DNA of 43,735 nt from Bacillota bacterium (GCA_029239605.1 JARBUO010000015.1:1-43735); one strand, 5' to 3'. Counted from the stretch's first letter, positions 23,907 through 33,923 are shown. Program-made: numbers and translations. The notes: a model not told the origin generated them from the letters alone.

Positions 23907-24638
23907 ATGAAAATCTATGTAGTGGGTCTCGGCCCGGGCGAATGGAATCAAATGACGCAAAAGGCACTGGGTGCACTGGAGGAATGTGATGTGATCACTG
24001 GTTACGAGGTCTATGTGGATCTGGTCAGGGAGCGATTTCAGCATAAGAAATTACTCTCCACTCCGATGAAAAAGGAAGCGGAGCGCTGTCATATGGCCAT
24101 TGAAGAGGCACTGAAGGGTCAGACTGTTGCTATGGTGTGCAGCGGAGATGCCGGAGTTTATGGTATGGCCGGTTTAATGTATGAAGTAGCGCAGCAGTAT
24201 GACCCGGTTGAAATCGAAGTAATCGCAGGCATTACCGCAGCCTGCAGCGGAGCGGCAGTTTTGGGTGCTCCCCTGATCCATGATTTTACGGTGATCAGCT
24301 TGAGCGATCTTTTGACACCTTGGGAACGGATCGAAAAGCGCATTGAATGTGCTGCGATGGCTGATTTTGTGATCTGCCTTTATAATCCATCCAGTCATAA
24401 ACGAAAGGATTACCTTCAAAAAGCCTGCGATATCATTCTGAAACATAGAACCAATGATAATCTTTGCGGCTATGTGCGGAATATCGGGAGAGAAGGGGAG
24501 TCGGCGACGCTTCTGACCCTTAGCGAACTCAGAGACGCTCAGGTCGATATGTTCACAACGGTGTTTATCGGAAATTCTCAGACGAAAGAAATCAGTGGTA
24601 AAATGGTAACGCCCAGAGGATATCGAATCGACAAATAG
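23907..24638 (+). CDS. cbiH: Cobalt-precorrin-3B C17-methyltransferase
   Basis: CbiH methylates C-17 and contracts the ring in the anaerobic route (243 aa). Its N-terminal motif is VVGLGPGEWNQMTQKALGAL, followed by DVITGYEVYVDL, which is typical of CbiH/CobJ. CSGDAGVYGMAGLMYE is the second SAM motif, and CLYNPSSHKR is a family block. GGAGG lies 6 nt before the ATG. No extra domain is attached, unlike the longer CbiH60-type forms. Confidence 0.94.
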   Translation: MKIYVVGLGPGEWNQMTQKALGALEECDVITGYEVYVDLVRERFQHKKLLSTPMKKEAERCHMAIEEALKGQTVAMVCSGDAGVYGMAGLMYEVAQQYDPVEIEVIAGITAACSGAAVLGAPLIHDFTVISLSDLLTPWERIEKRIECAAMADFVICLYNPSSHKRKDYLQKACDIILKHRTNDNLCGYVRNIGREGESATLLTLSELRDAQVDMFTTVFIGNSQTKEISGKMVTPRGYRIDK

Positions 24639-24684
24639 AGACCATCAAATAGATATAGGATAACAGATAAATAAAGGAAAAAGC

Positions 24685-26040
24685 ATGACAAAATTATTGG
24701 TCTTTGCAGGTACAACAGAAGGAAGAAAGCTTTTGGAGGCGCTTTCCCGGCAATTTTCCCGGCAAACCTACGGAAATGGTCTGTCTGTTTTCGCATGCGT
24801 CGCCACAGAATACGGAAAAGAACTTCTTCTGCAGGGCAGGCTCAATGGAATTCATATCCATGCAGGAAGAATAACTCAGCCAGAAATGACTGCTCTGATG
24901 AGAGAGCATCATTTTGATTTTGTCATCGATACGACCCATCCCTATGCCCGGGTGGTCAGTGAATCCATCCGAACAGCCTGTGCCGAATCAGGCTGCAGAT
25001 ATCTGAGGGTCTTACGGGCTGAGGGACGTACCTTGGAAATGGAACGTGAAAACTGTCTGTTTTTCCACAGCCATGAAGCGGCAGCGAACTATCTGGATGA
25101 AAATCCGGGAAATGCCCTCATGACAATTGGAAGCAAGGAATTATATCAATATACAAAGATTCAGGACTATCAGCATCGGCTTTTCCCCAGGGTGCTGCCT
25201 ATGACCGGCGTTTTGGAAAGCTGCACTGCTTTGGGGTTTGCGGGAAGACAGCTGATTCTGATGCAGGGGCCTTTTACTGCCGAAATGAATGCGGCAATGA
25301 TTCGTCAACTCAATGGAAGATATCTTGTTACAAAGGATTCCGGTGAGGCTGGCGGCTTCTTTGAGAAGTATGAGGCAGCAGTGGAAACGGGAGCGCAGCT
25401 CCTGGTCATCGGAAGGGCAGAGGAGGAAGAGGGTCTCTCGCTGAAGGAACTTGTAGGGCTTCTTGATGAAACCTGTGGCTTGACGCTGGGAGAAGCTTTC
25501 GCATCGGATTCCTCGCAAAATTTAGAATCACCGGTTGATGCACAGCAGCGTGATACTGAGGATTCTGCGAGGCAGGACACTGGCAGCTGGTTCCCGTTTT
25601 TTACGAAGATCTCCGGAAAAAACATTACTGTCGTCGGTGCCGGAAAAATTGCCGGAAGAAGGATCAAGACACTCATGAATTTCGATTGTAATGTGACGGT
25701 GATAGCGGAAGAAGCACTTTCTGAAGTGATTCAATGGGAAGAGGAACATCGTCTTACGCTGAGAAGAAAACGCTGGGAGCCTGAGGACATTTGCAGTGCC
25801 GATTATGTTTTGGCTGCAACCAATGACAGCAGTATCAATCATGAGATTTATCTGGAATGTAAAAACAGGGGAATATCGATCAATGTGGCCGATAATAAAG
25901 ATAAAAGCGATTTTTATTTTCCGGGAATCATCCGAAAGAACGGAGTAACCGTTGGTGTGACCGCTGATGGAAAAGATCACGGGCTGGCAAAGCGTGCTAC
26001 AAGAGCCATCGCGCAATGCTTGGAAACGCAGTTAGAATAA
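24685..26040 (+). CDS. cbiJ: Cobalt-precorrin-6A reductase fused to precorrin-2 dehydrogenase
   Basis: Two pathway enzymes lie in one 451-aa chain. Residues 1-265 are CbiJ (LVFAGTTEGRKL, DTTHPYARVVSE, TIGSKELYQYT, VTKDSGEAGG), which reduces cobalt-precorrin-6A. After a polar linker (about 270-300), residues 305-451 form a SirC/Met8/CysG-N type dehydrogenase: VGAGKIAGRR (317-326) is the NAD site, with ADYVLAATND and NVADNKDKSDFYFPG downstream. The second domain would oxidise precorrin-2 to sirohydrochlorin, the CbiK substrate, so the fusion joins a very early and a late step. Its own chelatase activity is probably dispensable because CbiK is present. Confidence 0.9.
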   Translation: MTKLLVFAGTTEGRKLLEALSRQFSRQTYGNGLSVFACVATEYGKELLLQGRLNGIHIHAGRITQPEMTALMREHHFDFVIDTTHPYARVVSESIRTACAESGCRYLRVLRAEGRTLEMERENCLFFHSHEAAANYLDENPGNALMTIGSKELYQYTKIQDYQHRLFPRVLPMTGVLESCTALGFAGRQLILMQGPFTAEMNAAMIRQLNGRYLVTKDSGEAGGFFEKYEAAVETGAQLLVIGRAEEEEGLSLKELVGLLDETCGLTLGEAFASDSSQNLESPVDAQQRDTEDSARQDTGSWFPFFTKISGKNITVVGAGKIAGRRIKTLMNFDCNVTVIAEEALSEVIQWEEEHRLTLRRKRWEPEDICSADYVLAATNDSSINHEIYLECKNRGISINVADNKDKSDFYFPGIIRKNGVTVGVTADGKDHGLAKRATRAIAQCLETQLE

Positions 26041-26059
26041 AATGATAGGGGGACCATCC

Positions 26060-26950
26060 ATGAAGTCTGGAAAAATACGAGTCGGAAGCAGGGACAGCAA
26101 GCTGGCTGTCGCACAGTCGGAGTTGGTTATGGAGACCATCAAAAGGGCACATCCCGAGCTGGAGCTTGAACTAATCACCATGAAAACCACCGGAGATTTG
26201 ATTTTGGACCGAAGTCTGGATAAAATCGGCGGGAAGGGTCTTTTTGTCAAGGAACTGGATCAGGCTTTGCGGGACGGTCGAATTGATTTCGCCGTACATA
26301 GTTTGAAAGATATGCCTATGGAGACGCCCGAGGATCTTCCTCTTTTGGCCTTTTCGAAGCGAGAGGACCCGAGAGATGCGCTGGTACTGCCAAAACGAGT
26401 GGAGGCAGAAGCTTCCCAAAAACCCATCGGAAGCTCCAGTGCAAGAAGAAATCTTCAGCTGCAAAAGCTTTATCCCGAGCGGGCGGTTTCCGGTGTCAGA
26501 GGCAATGTTCTGACGCGGCTTGCGAAGTTGGATCAGGGAGACTACAGCGCATTGATCCTTGCTTCTGCGGGACTCAGGCGGCTTGATCTGGGGAGCAGGA
26601 TCAGCAGAGTTTTTGAACCATGGGAGATGATTCCCGCCGCAGGGCAGGGCATCATGGTTGTGCAGGGAAGAGCCGGAGAGGATTACAGCTATCTTAGCTG
26701 CGTCAACGATCGGAATGCAGAATTGGCAGCACTGGCGGAACGCGCTTTTGTAAGAGCCCTTGATGGTGGATGCAGTTCGCCCATCGCGGCCTATGCAGAA
26801 GTGGAAGGAGAGAGCATCAGGCTTACAGGCCTGTATTATATAGAAGAAGAAAACCGGTATATTACCGGCGAACTATCAGGACGCAGTACCGATGGAGAGC
26901 AGCTGGGAAGCGCGCTGGCCACTCGGCTGAAATCAGAGGTAAGAGGATGA
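26060..26950 (+). CDS. hemC: Porphobilinogen deaminase (hydroxymethylbilane synthase)
   Basis: HemC joins four porphobilinogens into hydroxymethylbilane. It shows the family blocks IRVGSRDSKLAVAQ, GKGLFVKELD, AVHSLKDMP and the cofactor-attachment cysteine in LDGGCSSPIAAY (about Cys238). The start at 26060 is supported by AGGGGGA seven bases upstream; an in-frame ATG at 26042 adds six residues. The protein is 296 aa. Its stop overlaps the ATG of cobA-hemD, so the next enzyme is translationally coupled. Confidence 0.95.
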   Translation: MKSGKIRVGSRDSKLAVAQSELVMETIKRAHPELELELITMKTTGDLILDRSLDKIGGKGLFVKELDQALRDGRIDFAVHSLKDMPMETPEDLPLLAFSKREDPRDALVLPKRVEAEASQKPIGSSSARRNLQLQKLYPERAVSGVRGNVLTRLAKLDQGDYSALILASAGLRRLDLGSRISRVFEPWEMIPAAGQGIMVVQGRAGEDYSYLSCVNDRNAELAALAERAFVRALDGGCSSPIAAYAEVEGESIRLTGLYYIEEENRYITGELSGRSTDGEQLGSALATRLKSEVRG

Positions 26951-28473
26951 CTGAGTGCAAAAGCGATAAAAAAGGGAAAGTGTGGCTCGTAGGAGCAGGT
27001 CCCTCGGATCCGGGGCTTTTCACCTTGAAAGGAAAGTCTGTTTTGGAGCAGGCAGATGTTGTTGTTTTTGATCAGCTCGTGGGGCAGGGGATTCTTGCCA
27101 TGATCCCGCGGCAGGCAAAGAAAATAAATGTAGGGAAAATTTCAGGAAACCATCCTGTACCTCAGGGCGAAATCAACCGGATTCTGCTTGAGGAAGCGCA
27201 GGCTGGAAACCGTGTGGTTCGTCTGAAAGGAGGAGACCCTTTCCTTTTCGGACGAGGAGGAGAAGAACTAGAGCTGCTTTGTGAGCATGGAATCTCCTTT
27301 GAGATCATTCCTGGAATCACGTCGGCCATTTCGGTTCCGGCCTACCATGGCATTCCTGTTACCCATCGGGATTTCTGCTCTTCGGTGCACATCATCACCG
27401 GACATACGAGAAATGCGGCACAGGCTGACATTGATTATCCCTCACTAATCAAGCTGAAGGGAACACTGATTTTTCTCATGGGCGTTGCATCCATGCCTTC
27501 TATCTGCAAAGGTCTTATGGATGCGGGAATGGACCCTTCCATGCCTGCGGCAGTACTGGAACGCGGTACCACTGCACGCCAGAGACGTGTCGTTTCAGAC
27601 ATTGCGCATCTGGTAGACGAGGCGGGAAAGGCCCAGGTCCAAACGCCTGCAATTATTGTGGTGGGGAAGGTTTGCAGTCTGGCGGAAGACTTTCATTGGG
27701 CGGAGGACAGACCCCTGGGGGCGAAAAAGATCATGGTTACGAGACCGAAGGATCGAAGCTCGGCGCTCACTGCAAGACTGGAGGAGCTGGGTGCTGAAGT
27801 GCTGGAGGTTCCCACCATTGAAACCGATGTGATTGTGGACAACACTGCTTTAACGGAAGCATTGAAAAATATAAAGAACTACCATTGGATTGCTTTTACC
27901 AGTCCCTTTGGTGTAAAAGCCTTTTTTGAGCGTCTCAGGGAGTTAAAGCTGGATATTCGGTCGCTGGCAGGCTTGAAATTCGCTGCCATCGGAAGCGCAA
28001 CACAAAAGGCAATCGAGGAAATGGGAATTCTGGTAGATCTAGTTCCGGAGACCTACGACGGGAGAGCGTTGGGTGAAGCACTGACACATCGTGTTCTTGC
28101 GGATGAGAAAGTGGAGGGAGAGAAGCAGCTGATTCTGGTGCCAAGGGCGAAAATCGGTACCGATGAAGTCATCAGGCCCCTAAAGGAAGCGGGGCTGAAC
28201 TATCTGGATCTGCCGGTTTACGACACGGTTGAAGCTCCGGATGCTGAATTCCTGTGGTACGATGAAACCGTTGACTATGTTGCCTTTACCAGTGCCTCCA
28301 CGGTGCGTGGCTTCGTAAAGCTGGCGGAAGGCGCAGATTTTTCAGCGGTGCAGGCAGCCTGCATCGGTGAGCAAACGGCTCAGGAAGCACGCAAGTATGG
28401 GATGAAAACCTACGTGGCTGCCCAGGCTTCCATTGACAGCCTTATTGAATGTATCTTGAATATTCAGGAATGA
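26947..28473 (+). CDS. cobA-hemD: Uroporphyrinogen-III C-methyltransferase fused to uroporphyrinogen-III synthase
   Basis: This bifunctional protein (508 aa) has an N-terminal SUMT domain (about 10-250: WLVGAGPSDPGLFTLKG, then RLKGGDPFLFGRGGEE and ITSAISVPAYHGIPVTHR). It makes precorrin-2 from uroporphyrinogen III. The C-terminal HemD domain (about 260-508) closes hydroxymethylbilane to uroporphyrinogen III. The start at 26947 overlaps the hemC stop (ATGA). A longer open frame from 26770 lies inside hemC and is not credible. This fusion is common in Clostridia and channels all product toward the siroheme/cobalamin branch. Confidence 0.94.
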   Translation: MTECKSDKKGKVWLVGAGPSDPGLFTLKGKSVLEQADVVVFDQLVGQGILAMIPRQAKKINVGKISGNHPVPQGEINRILLEEAQAGNRVVRLKGGDPFLFGRGGEELELLCEHGISFEIIPGITSAISVPAYHGIPVTHRDFCSSVHIITGHTRNAAQADIDYPSLIKLKGTLIFLMGVASMPSICKGLMDAGMDPSMPAAVLERGTTARQRRVVSDIAHLVDEAGKAQVQTPAIIVVGKVCSLAEDFHWAEDRPLGAKKIMVTRPKDRSSALTARLEELGAEVLEVPTIETDVIVDNTALTEALKNIKNYHWIAFTSPFGVKAFFERLRELKLDIRSLAGLKFAAIGSATQKAIEEMGILVDLVPETYDGRALGEALTHRVLADEKVEGEKQLILVPRAKIGTDEVIRPLKEAGLNYLDLPVYDTVEAPDAEFLWYDETVDYVAFTSASTVRGFVKLAEGADFSAVQAACIGEQTAQEARKYGMKTYVAAQASIDSLIECILNIQE

Positions 28474-28603
28474 TTGAAAGCTTCCAGGCATTTAGGAATA
28501 CTTAAAAATAAGAATGAGGAAGTATGCTTCTTTATGGTGTCTAGTAACGCAGGCAGATAAAGCACAGTCAATGATTGAAAGAAAAGGAAAGGACGGTGGA
28601 AGA

Positions 28604-29599
28604 ATGACAACTGAATTACTGCATCACGGAATTCTGCCGTTGATGATCGCACTAAGTCTGGGTTTTTTTCTGGATTTGATCTTCGGAGATCCCCATTGGC
28701 TTCCTCATCCCATCTGTCTGATTGGAAATGCCATCGCAAAGGGAGAAGGAATTGTCCGCAGGCTCTTACCAAAGACTGAGAAAGGGGAACTTTACGGAGG
28801 GGCAGTGCTGGCAGTTTGTATCATCCTGCTTTCCACCGGGGTACCGTACCTGATTCTTCGCATTGCAGAAGTCGTCAGCCCCTGGCTCAGGATTGGACTG
28901 GAAGCGTTGATGTGCTATCAAATTCTTTCTGTAAAGTCTCTGAAAACGGAAAGCATGAAGGTTTATCGGGAACTTGTACGGGAAGATCTGGAAGGTGCCC
29001 GCAAAATGGTGGGGATGATCGTGGGCAGGGATGTAAACAGTCTGGATCAGAGTCAGGTGACAAAAGCTGCGGTGGAAACCGTGGCAGAAAATACCTCGGA
29101 TGGAACGGTAGCCCCCCTGATCTTTATGGCAGTGGGCGGCGCCCCACTTGGTTTTCTGTACAAATCCATTAATACTATGGACTCCATGATCGGATATAAA
29201 AATGATCGATATCTTTATTTCGGCAGATTTGCCGCTAAGCTGGACGACGCAGTAAATTACATACCGGCCCGTGTGGCTGCCTATCTCATGATTGCTGCTT
29301 CGGCCCTTCTGCGGTTTGACTATAAAAATGCGGCTCGGATTTTTCGCCGTGACCGGTATAACCACGCCAGTCCCAACAGTGCCCAGACAGAATCCGTCTG
29401 TGCAGGGGCTTTGGGGATACAGCTTGCAGGGGATGCTTACTATTTCGGTAAACTTTACCCAAAGAAAACCATCGGTGATCCCTTGAAATCCGTTGAATAC
29501 GACGATATTCCCAGGGCAAACCGTCTGCTGTATGTTACGGCTTATCTGACATTTCTTATTTGTATCATCAGTATGGGGGCTGCATTATGGATCATATAA
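28604..29599 (+). CDS. cbiB: Adenosylcobinamide-phosphate synthase
   Basis: This membrane protein (331 aa) attaches (R)-1-amino-2-propanol O-2-phosphate, or a related arm, to adenosylcobyric acid. The N-terminal FFLDLIFGDPHWLPHP is the CbiB/CobD signature, and AVETVAENTSDGTVAPL is the most conserved block. The start at 28604 gives the family N-terminus; an open extension to 28514 has no homology-like sequence. A purine-rich AAAGGA lies about 10 nt upstream. It overlaps the following cobD by 13 nt. Confidence 0.94.
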   Translation: MTTELLHHGILPLMIALSLGFFLDLIFGDPHWLPHPICLIGNAIAKGEGIVRRLLPKTEKGELYGGAVLAVCIILLSTGVPYLILRIAEVVSPWLRIGLEALMCYQILSVKSLKTESMKVYRELVREDLEGARKMVGMIVGRDVNSLDQSQVTKAAVETVAENTSDGTVAPLIFMAVGGAPLGFLYKSINTMDSMIGYKNDRYLYFGRFAAKLDDAVNYIPARVAAYLMIAASALLRFDYKNAARIFRRDRYNHASPNSAQTESVCAGALGIQLAGDAYYFGKLYPKKTIGDPLKSVEYDDIPRANRLLYVTAYLTFLICIISMGAALWII

Positions 29600-30810
29600 A
29601 ACCGATGGATCAAAATAAAGAAAAAATCAAGAGAGAATCAGATCAAAAGGATGAACCTAACATTAAGAATGAATCAAAGACTAAGCTGGTTCATGGAGGC
29701 GATATCTATTCGGCCAGAAAAGCCTTGGTAGGCTTACCGCCGGGCTCTGTTCAGGATGGCTCTTTTGTCCAAGTGCCCAGACTTCTGGATTTTTCTGCAA
29801 ACATCAATCCTCTTGGCCTTCCTGCAGGAGTAAAAGCAGCACTGTTAGGGGCGATAGAGGGTTTTGATATTTATCCTGACCCTCTTTGCCGGGACCTCAT
29901 CGACAATTTGGCGGTATATGAGGAGGTGCCTCAGGAATGGCTACTCTGCGGGAACGGTGCAGCAGACCTCATTTTCCGTATGGCCTATGCCATTAAGCCG
30001 CAAAAGGCTATGGTTCTGGCACCGACTTTTGCAGAATATGAGGAGGCACTCCATGCGGTTTCCTGCGAGGTCATCCGCTACCCTCTTTCCGCTGACAGCG
30101 ACTTTCAAGCAGACGAGGGGCTGATCGACGCCTTGGATCAAGAACTTGATCTGCTTTTCCTGTGCAACCCGAACAATCCTACAGGGCAGCTTTTGTCAAA
30201 AGAATTTCTTATTCGGGTGCTGGAACGATGCAAGGAGCTTGAGATTATTCTTGTAGTTGATGAATGCTTCAATGGATTTCTGGAGGAACCGGAGCGTTAT
30301 TCCATCAAAGATCGGATTCAGGACTCCCGGAATCTTATGATTCTGAAAGCCTTTACCAAAACCTATGCCATGGCCGGACTTCGGCTGGGATATTGTTTAA
30401 CATCCAACGGAGCCTTGTTGGAAGCCCTTAGGGAAGCGGGTCAGCCCTGGAGCGTATCAACACCGGCACAGATCGCAGGGATTCAGGCTATGAAGGAGCA
30501 GGCCTATCTTGCAGAATCAAAAAAACTGATTCGGCAGGAGCAGGCCTATCTGATCAACGTGTTAAAGGAAAGCGGGATGAAAGTGATCTCTGCCAGTGCC
30601 AATTATATTTTTCTTTTTGACCCGATTCCAAGAGAAAGACCGCTCCATGAACAGTTGATGGATTCTGGTATATTAATTCGTAACTGTGATAATTATCATG
30701 GACTTGGTCCGGGCTATTACCGCATCTGCATCAGGGTTCACGAGGACAATAAAGCCCTCGCATCGGCATTACAGCATCTATCAAAACATTCAATCAGCAC
30801 TTCCATATAA
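29587..30810 (+). CDS. cobD: Threonine-phosphate decarboxylase (CobD-type, PLP-dependent)
   Basis: This is a class I/II aminotransferase-fold enzyme (407 aa) that decarboxylates L-threonine O-3-phosphate to the aminopropanol arm used by CbiB. DFSANINPLGLP (about 68-79) is the CobD signature. FLCNPNNPTGQ and VVDECFNGF are PLP-site blocks, and the PLP lysine is in AFTKTYAMAGLRLGY (Lys258). Residues 1-35 form an extra very charged N-terminal tail not needed for the fold. GGGGGC upstream and overlap with cbiB decide the start. Histidinol-phosphate aminotransferase is the main alternative, but the context argues against it. Confidence 0.9.
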   Translation: MDHIKPMDQNKEKIKRESDQKDEPNIKNESKTKLVHGGDIYSARKALVGLPPGSVQDGSFVQVPRLLDFSANINPLGLPAGVKAALLGAIEGFDIYPDPLCRDLIDNLAVYEEVPQEWLLCGNGAADLIFRMAYAIKPQKAMVLAPTFAEYEEALHAVSCEVIRYPLSADSDFQADEGLIDALDQELDLLFLCNPNNPTGQLLSKEFLIRVLERCKELEIILVVDECFNGFLEEPERYSIKDRIQDSRNLMILKAFTKTYAMAGLRLGYCLTSNGALLEALREAGQPWSVSTPAQIAGIQAMKEQAYLAESKKLIRQEQAYLINVLKESGMKVISASANYIFLFDPIPRERPLHEQLMDSGILIRNCDNYHGLGPGYYRICIRVHEDNKALASALQHLSKHSISTSI

Positions 30811-30825
30811 CAGGAGGGACCATCT

Positions 30826-32412
30826 ATGGCAAAAGCAATTATGATTCAGGGTACCATGTCCAATGCGGGTAAAAGCCTCATCGCAGCCGGACTGTGCCGG
30901 ATTTTCAAGCAGGACGGCTATCGGGTTGCACCTTTTAAAGCCCAGAATATGGCGCTGAATTCCTTTATTACAAGGGAGGGGCTTGAAATGGGAAGGGCCC
31001 AGGTTGTACAGGCAGAGGCTGCCGGTATCGAGCCTTCGGTTCTCATGAATCCCATTCTGCTGAAGCCCACCAACGACACCAGCTCTCAGGTTATTGTGAA
31101 CGGAGAGGTTTACAGCAACATGAGCGCCCAAGAGTACTATACCCGGAAAAGGGAAATCGTTCCGGAGATCATGAAGGCTTACGGAGAACTCGACGCTCAA
31201 TATGACATTATTGTTTTGGAAGGAGCCGGGAGCCCGGCAGAGATCAATCTTAAGGAAAATGATATCGTAAACATGTACATGGCGAAGCTCGCCAAGGCAC
31301 CGGTACTTTTAGCAGGTGACATCGACAGGGGCGGTGTTTTTGCGTCTCTTGTGGGTACGATGATGCTCTTTGATGAGTCAGAACGGGCCATGGTCAAAGG
31401 AATTCTCATCAACAAATTCCGGGGGGATAAGAACATTCTACAGCCGGGACTGGATATGCTGGAAAGTATGGTCCATGTACCGACTCTTGGTGTGATTCCC
31501 TATCTTCATGTGGATATTGAGGATGAGGACAGCCTGACGGAGCGCTTTACCAGAAAGGGGACGGCAGGCCTCATTGATATCGCGGTAATCCGTCTGCCCA
31601 GAATCTCAAATTTTACTGACTTTAATGTCCTTGAATACGTTCCGGGGGTTACATTGCGTTATGTGAAATCCGCAGCAGAGCTGAAAAACCCGGATTTGAT
31701 TATATTGCCCGGTACGAAAAATACCATGGAAGATCTGCTCTGGATGAGACAGAACGGTCTGGAGGCGCTGGTTCTAAAGCATGCAGCCCAAGGCGGGCCT
31801 GTCTTCGGCGTCTGTGGAGGGTATCAGATGCTGGGAGCGGAGCTTTCCGATCCTTACGGCGTAGAATCGGGAGGTTCTATGGCGGGGATGGGTCTGCTTC
31901 CGCTGCGGACTATTTTCGAAAAAGAGAAGACGAGAACCCGGATTAAAGGAAGATTCCTTCCGGGAGTCACGGGGATACTCAGAGATCTGGCCGGAGTGGA
32001 GATTGAAGGCTATGAGATTCACATGGGACAATCCGTTGTGATTCCCGATCTGCTTGAGAAAATGGAGGAGAAGCAGAAGGAAAAGGGTGTACCTGGCAAG
32101 GCTGGTGTATTGGGTACAGGGCAGCAACTGGCGATTTTGGAAGAGATCTCAGGCAAGCCTGCGGAAGAACCCATCGGTATGTGCTGCGGAAATATCTATG
32201 GTTCCTATATTCATGGGATCTTCGACAGTGAAGATGTGGCCAAAACCCTCGTGTCATCCCTATATAAGTTGAAAGGCCTGGACGAAAGCGCACTTTCGGG
32301 GCTGAACGTTCACACCTATAAAGAACAGCAATACGATCTCCTGGCAAAAGGGATTCGGGAAAATATTGATATGAAACAGCTTTATCAAATCCTGGATGAA
32401 GGTGTAAAATAA
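30826..32412 (+). CDS. cbiP: Adenosylcobyric acid synthase (glutamine-hydrolysing)
   Basis: CbiP/CobQ amidates side chains b, d, e and g of adenosylcobyrinic acid a,c-diamide (528 aa). The N-terminal dethiobiotin-synthetase-like domain has the modified P-loop GTMSNAGKS (9-17). The C-terminal class I glutaminase domain has its nucleophile in [10 protein letters not shown] (Cys330) and a conserved YIHGIFDS near the end. AGGAGG lies 9 nt before the ATG. An insertion of basic residues around 405-425 ([10 protein letters not shown]) lies in the glutaminase domain. Confidence 0.95.
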   Translation: MAKAIMIQGTMSNAGKSLIAAGLCRIFKQDGYRVAPFKAQNMALNSFITREGLEMGRAQVVQAEAAGIEPSVLMNPILLKPTNDTSSQVIVNGEVYSNMSAQEYYTRKREIVPEIMKAYGELDAQYDIIVLEGAGSPAEINLKENDIVNMYMAKLAKAPVLLAGDIDRGGVFASLVGTMMLFDESERAMVKGILINKFRGDKNILQPGLDMLESMVHVPTLGVIPYLHVDIEDEDSLTERFTRKGTAGLIDIAVIRLPRISNFTDFNVLEYVPGVTLRYVKSAAELKNPDLIILPGTKNTMEDLLWMRQNGLEALVLKHAAQGGPVFGVCGGYQMLGAELSDPYGVESGGSMAGMGLLPLRTIFEKEKTRTRIKGRFLPGVTGILRDLAGVEIEGYEIHMGQSVVIPDLLEKMEEKQKEKGVPGKAGVLGTGQQLAILEEISGKPAEEPIGMCCGNIYGSYIHGIFDSEDVAKTLVSSLYKLKGLDESALSGLNVHTYKEQQYDLLAKGIRENIDMKQLYQILDEGVK

Positions 32413-32426
32413 TAGAGGGATATCTA

Positions 32427-32960
32427 ATGGACGAAAATAGAGGACTGATCCACCTTTACTACGGAGACGGGAAAGGGAAGACCACGGCGGCGCTGGGCCT
32501 GGCCGCAAGGGCAGCCGGATCGGGAATGCAGGTTGTAATCCTGCAGTTTTTAAAGAATCAGGAAACCGGCGAACTGGCTGTACTGCAAGGTATTCCGGGG
32601 ATCACCGTCCTTCGGGGGAAAGAAGGTGCCGGGTTTTCCTTTACGATGACGGAAGAAGAAAAAATCAGAACCAGAGAAATTCATGATCAAAATCTGGACC
32701 AAGCAAAGGAGCTGGCGAAAAAGGGAGACTGCGATCTGCTGATTCTGGATGAAGCAATCGGAGCTTGCGCAAGGAACCTTCTGGATTCCAGCCAGCTGGA
32801 GGACTTCCTCAGGAATAAGCCGCACCGGCTGGAGGTGGTTCTCACAGGAAGAAATCCTGCCCAGTGGATGCTGGACTGCGCTGATTATGCTTCTGAAATC
32901 CGGAAGGTGAAGCATCCCTTTGACAGGGGAATTCCAGCTCGTAAGGGAATTGAAAAATAA
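32427..32960 (+). CDS. cobO: Cob(I)yrinic acid a,c-diamide adenosyltransferase (BtuR/CobO type)
   Basis: This enzyme transfers the adenosyl group of ATP to the cobalt of cob(I)yrinate diamide (177 aa). The P-loop YYGDGKGKTTAALGLAARA lies near residues 11-29, and LLILDEAIGA and VVLTGRNP are family blocks. Its position directly after cbiP and 14 nt from it fits late corrin modification. Length is typical for the CobA/CobO/BtuR family. Confidence 0.95.
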   Translation: MDENRGLIHLYYGDGKGKTTAALGLAARAAGSGMQVVILQFLKNQETGELAVLQGIPGITVLRGKEGAGFSFTMTEEEKIRTREIHDQNLDQAKELAKKGDCDLLILDEAIGACARNLLDSSQLEDFLRNKPHRLEVVLTGRNPAQWMLDCADYASEIRKVKHPFDRGIPARKGIEK

Positions 32961-33040
32961 ATCGTTTATTTGCTATGAACACTCATGTTGAAATACCAAT
33001 GGAAGGCCGCTGTATCAGCAGTGAGCTTGGAGGATAAGCT

Positions 33041-33679
33041 ATGAAGGTAAAATTACAGAATATACTGCCCGAGGAAATCGAAAAACGCAGTTTTGAGATG
33101 ATTGGTGAGGAGCTTGGAGCGGTGGAGCTTGATCCCATGGAGGAGCCGGTGCTTAAGCGGGTGATTCATACCACAGCAGACTTTGAGTATCTGAATAATC
33201 TGAAGTTTTCTGAAGGTGCTGTTGCGAAAGGGATGGACGCCCTGAGAAAAGGAGCCGTCATCGTCACAGACACGCAGATGGCAAAAGCAGGCATCAACAA
33301 GGCTACCCTGGAAAGTCTGGGGGGAGAAGCGTTCTGTTTCATGTCCGATACGGATGTGGCAGAAACAGCGAAAGCCGCCGGAACCACCAGAGCAACAGCA
33401 AGCATGGACAAGGCAGCAACCTTGGAGCGGCCGCTGATCCTGGCAATCGGGAATGCCCCCACTGCACTGGTACGGATTTACGAATTGATCCAGGAAGGAA
33501 AATTAAAGCCAGAGCTGATCATCGGTGTACCGGTTGGCTTTGTCAATGTGGTGGAATCCAAAGAACTGATCATGGAGCTGGACATTCCATATATCGTGGC
33601 CAAGGGAAGAAAAGGCGGCAGCAACGTGGCTGCGGCCATCTGCAATGCATTGCTCTATCAATGCAAGCCCAGAGCATAA
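33041..33679 (+). CDS. cbiC: Cobalt-precorrin-8 methylmutase
   Basis: CbiC moves the methyl group from C-11 to C-12 to give cobyrinic acid (212 aa). The catalytic histidine is in RVIHTTADFEY (His43), matching the conserved family position. KGAVIVTDTQMAKAGI and AIGNAPTALVRIYEL are further CbiC blocks. GGAGG lies 8 nt before the ATG. It is followed by a 244-nt gap that contains a palindromic repeat. Confidence 0.95.
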   Translation: MKVKLQNILPEEIEKRSFEMIGEELGAVELDPMEEPVLKRVIHTTADFEYLNNLKFSEGAVAKGMDALRKGAVIVTDTQMAKAGINKATLESLGGEAFCFMSDTDVAETAKAAGTTRATASMDKAATLERPLILAIGNAPTALVRIYELIQEGKLKPELIIGVPVGFVNVVESKELIMELDIPYIVAKGRKGGSNVAAAICNALLYQCKPRA

Positions 33680-33841
33680 CTGGAATCACGCTTCAGGAGT
33701 GTGGAGGTAGCAAACAAACGTTGCCGGTTAACGGTGTTTGCCATCTACAAAACATGTTGTTCGATTTCGGCGAAGAGTGACACAAAACCCCTCCGATGCC
33801 TGTCGAAAGCCGCAGCCAATCACACTTCGCATATAGCCTTA

Positions 33842-33887
33842 GAAGCGCTGATTTAATGAAGCCGTGCAAGGAATAAATCAGCGTTCC
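33842..33887. repeat. Interspersed palindromic repeat, copy B
   Basis: GAAGCGCTGATTTA (33842-33855) and TAAATCAGCGTTCC (33874-33887) form a near-perfect hairpin with an 18-nt loop. Left and right arms match copies C and D closely (CTGATTTAATG; GTGCAAGGAATAAATC versus GTGCATGGAATGAATC). It lies between cbiC and cbiG, inside the presumed operon. Confidence 0.8.
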
Positions 33888-33923
33888 CTAAATCGTAATT
33901 CCAATAGATATAGGAGCTTACTT

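Noticed and set aside
26770..26946. N-terminal extension of CobA-HemD
   Set aside because: These 59 codons lie inside hemC in another frame and do not resemble the SUMT family; the ATGA overlap start at 26947 is standard.
28766..29365. 199-codon open frame on the - strand
   Set aside because: It is a shadow of cbiB, whose motifs and membrane pattern are clear; the product looks like random Cys/His-rich sequence.
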